Below are positions 5,759-7,023 of a DNA stretch of 7,023 nucleotides, piece by piece. The stretch comes from a bacterium. GTDB taxonomy: Bacteria; BMS3Abin14. The notes under the pieces are model-generated. The model had not been told where the DNA came from. It worked only from the letters and a program-made list of their open reading frames with translations, and ran no database searches. The position numbers and the translations under genes were made by a program. How positions within the stretch are numbered: the stretch's first letter is position 1; the number at the start of each line of letters is the position of its first letter. Where the stretch lies: positions 1 through 7,023 of the forward strand of contig JARGFV010000122.1 of assembly GCA_029210545.1 (NCBI GenBank), given 5' to 3'.

Positions 5759-6808
5759 TCAACCCCATCTCGCCTGTATCGAAGTGATGGCTATAACGTT
5801 AACGATGTCATCCGCGCTGCACCCCCTGGACAAGTCGTTGACCGGCTTCGCCAGCCCCTGCAGGATCGGACCGATAGCCCTGGTGTGGGCCAGGCGCTCG
5901 ACAAGTTTATAGGCGATGTTGCCCGAGTCGAGATCCGGGAAGATGAGCACGTTGGCTCTTCCGCCGATGGAGCTCTCCGGTGCTTTTCGTCTGGCCACAT
6001 CGGGCACGATGGCCGTGTCGATCTGAACCTCGCCGTCAACGGCAAGTTCCGGCGCCCGCTGCCGCACAAGGGCTGTCGCCTCCCTCACCTTTTCGGCCTT
6101 TTCGTGCCTTGCGCTGCCGTGGGTGGAGAAAGACAGCATGGCTATCCTCGGATCTATCCCGAGGAAAAACACGGCGCTTCGGGCGGAAGAGATGGCGATC
6201 TGGGCAAGCTGGGATGGTCCGGGGTCGGGGACGATGCCGCAGTCCGCGAAGATGAAGACTCCTTTTTCTCCGTAATCGGGCACCGGCATGACCATGATGA
6301 AACAGCTTGACACCACCTCGACCCCTTCGGCTTTTCCGACGATGCGCAACGCCGAACGAATCACTTCGCCGGTGGTGGTGACGGCTCCGGCGACGATCCC
6401 GTCCGCCCTGCCCTCCCTGACCATCATGCCGGCAAGGACGATGGGGCTTTCGAACTCCCTGCGGGCCTCCTCCAGCGAGGCCCCCTTTTCAGAACGCAGG
6501 CGGGTGTAAGCCTCCCGCAGGCCGTCGACCCCTTCAAGGCGGGCCGGATGGACGATTTTGAGAAGATCAGGGTCGATCCCGGCGTCCGCTGCCGTTTGAC
6601 GAACCGTCTCTTCATCCCCGATGACCGATACGGCAGCCAGCTTCTCACCCGAGGCGATCACGGCGGCTTCCAGGACCCGTGGATCGGAACCTTCCGGCAG
6701 GAGGATCCTGGCGGCGGCCTCCCGGGCCCTCCCCCTGATGGCAAAGATGATATTGTCGCCAAGCCGAACGGCTCTCCCGGTTGGCTGTTCCTCTTCCAGA
6801 TTGCCCAC
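5759..6808 (-). CDS. pta: Phosphate acetyltransferase, short single-domain form
   Basis: 349 residues. It converts acetyl-CoA and phosphate to acetyl phosphate and CoA, normally with acetate kinase, in acetate production or assimilation in the cytosol. The length matches the single-domain Pta of many anaerobes and Firmicutes rather than the roughly 700-residue E. coli enzyme with its extra N-terminal domains. Family blocks in order are [15 protein letters not shown] (35-49), the SFSTHGSA block (226-233), [17 protein letters not shown] (290-306) and [18 protein letters not shown] (313-330). Ser327, Arg328 and Asp334 correspond to the catalytic Ser309, Arg310 and Asp316 of the Methanosarcina enzyme. 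The start is a GTG at 6808, preceded by GGGGGGGA; an in-frame stop lies upstream at 6857-6859 with no other usual start codon between. A phosphate butyryltransferase is less likely given the Pta-type C-terminus. No ackA lies next to it on the downstream side. Confidence 0.95.
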   Translation of the reverse strand: MGNLEEEQPTGRAVRLGDNIIFAIRGRAREAAARILLPEGSDPRVLEAAVIASGEKLAAVSVIGDEETVRQTAADAGIDPDLLKIVHPARLEGVDGLREAYTRLRSEKGASLEEARREFESPIVLAGMMVREGRADGIVAGAVTTTGEVIRSALRIVGKAEGVEVVSSCFIMVMPVPDYGEKGVFIFADCGIVPDPGPSQLAQIAISSARSAVFFLGIDPRIAMLSFSTHGSARHEKAEKVREATALVRQRAPELAVDGEVQIDTAIVPDVARRKAPESSIGGRANVLIFPDLDSGNIAYKLVERLAHTRAIGPILQGLAKPVNDLSRGCSADDIVNVIAITSIQARWG

Positions 6809-7023
6809 GCAGTCCCCCCCGGGCCTGTCGGCCGTAAGTTGCTTCCTGATATCGGTTCAACCGGGAAACGAATACCCGGATGTGAATCCCGATTTCTCAC
6901 ACCCGCTCGTTTCAATTCCAGATTCCAGAGAATGCATATTATCCAGGATCCGATACCTAATAGAGTCGCAAAAAGTCCAGGCGGAACTTTTCCTGGCTCA
7001 TTAATGTCCTGGGGAAAGGGAAA
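6809..7023 (-). other. Non-coding leader region upstream of pta
   Basis: No gene is supported in these 215 bases. On the minus strand, CCAGG (6992-6996) and CCTGG (6977-6981) can form a 5-bp stem followed by ACTTTTT, a weak terminator-like shape that might end a gene lying beyond the right edge. Nearer pta, CCGGG (6861-6865) and CCCGG (6875-6879) can pair around a 9-base loop in the probable mRNA leader, and an overlapping palindrome CGGTTCAACCG lies at 6853-6863. ATTCCAG occurs twice in tandem near 6915-6928. A GATAAT-like -10 element near 6938-6943 lacks a good -35 partner, so no promoter is called. Confidence 0.4.

Noticed and set aside
6961-7000. Intrinsic terminator on the minus strand near the right edge
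   Set aside because: The stem is only 5 bp with a 10-base loop, and competing folds exist. The T-run is short and no gene end is visible, so it is mentioned only in the leader description.

Overview
This is a bacterial chromosomal segment, moderately GC-rich, carrying six protein-coding genes, all on the minus strand. Transcription therefore runs from the right edge to the left edge, and no plus-strand gene is supported. Reading in that direction the order is: phosphate acetyltransferase (pta), class I aspartate-type aminotransferase, FAH-family hydrolase/isomerase, PdxA-type dehydrogenase, a periplasmic LivJ-like substrate-binding protein, and a LarA-family nickel-dependent racemase cut by the left edge. 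The secreted binding protein points to a cell with a periplasm. The short single-domain Pta and a LarA enzyme suit an anaerobic or fermentative lifestyle. A Desulfobacterota-like or related Gram-negative anaerobe is my best guess, but it is only inference; no ribosomal or other taxonomic marker is present.

Layout. 6809-7023 is a non-coding leader upstream of pta. pta occupies 5759-6808. A 231-base gap (5528-5758) follows, rich in degenerate GCGT/ACGC words and holding a 21-base imperfect inverted repeat. The aminotransferase is at 4337-5527. An 84-base gap (4253-4336) carries degenerate 7-base repeats and a strong hairpin. Then come the FAH-family gene (3449-4252), pdxA (2445-3452) and the binding protein (1291-2436), tightly packed: the FAH and pdxA genes overlap by 4 bases, and the pdxA stop codon lies inside the ribosome-binding site of the binding-protein gene. 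An 81-base gap (1210-1290) with the same 7-base repeat family separates these from larA (1-1209, partial).

How the genes may work together. FAH, pdxA and the binding protein look like one translationally coupled transcription unit, with larA probably read through from it. Together they suggest uptake and processing of a small hydroxy- or keto-acid: capture in the periplasm, stereochemical adjustment of a 2-hydroxy acid by LarA, oxidation by the PdxA-family enzyme, and C-C cleavage or tautomerisation by the FAH-family enzyme. No other vitamin B6 gene is visible, so a catabolic PdxA2-type role is a real alternative to pyridoxal phosphate synthesis. pta (acetyl-CoA/acetyl-phosphate) and the aminotransferase (amino-acid/keto-acid exchange) are central-metabolism genes that may be transcribed separately.

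I see no defence system, mobile element with a transposase, CRISPR array or RNA gene. The most unusual content lies in the gaps: a shared 7-base-period repeat family in two of them and an inverted-repeat segment in a third.
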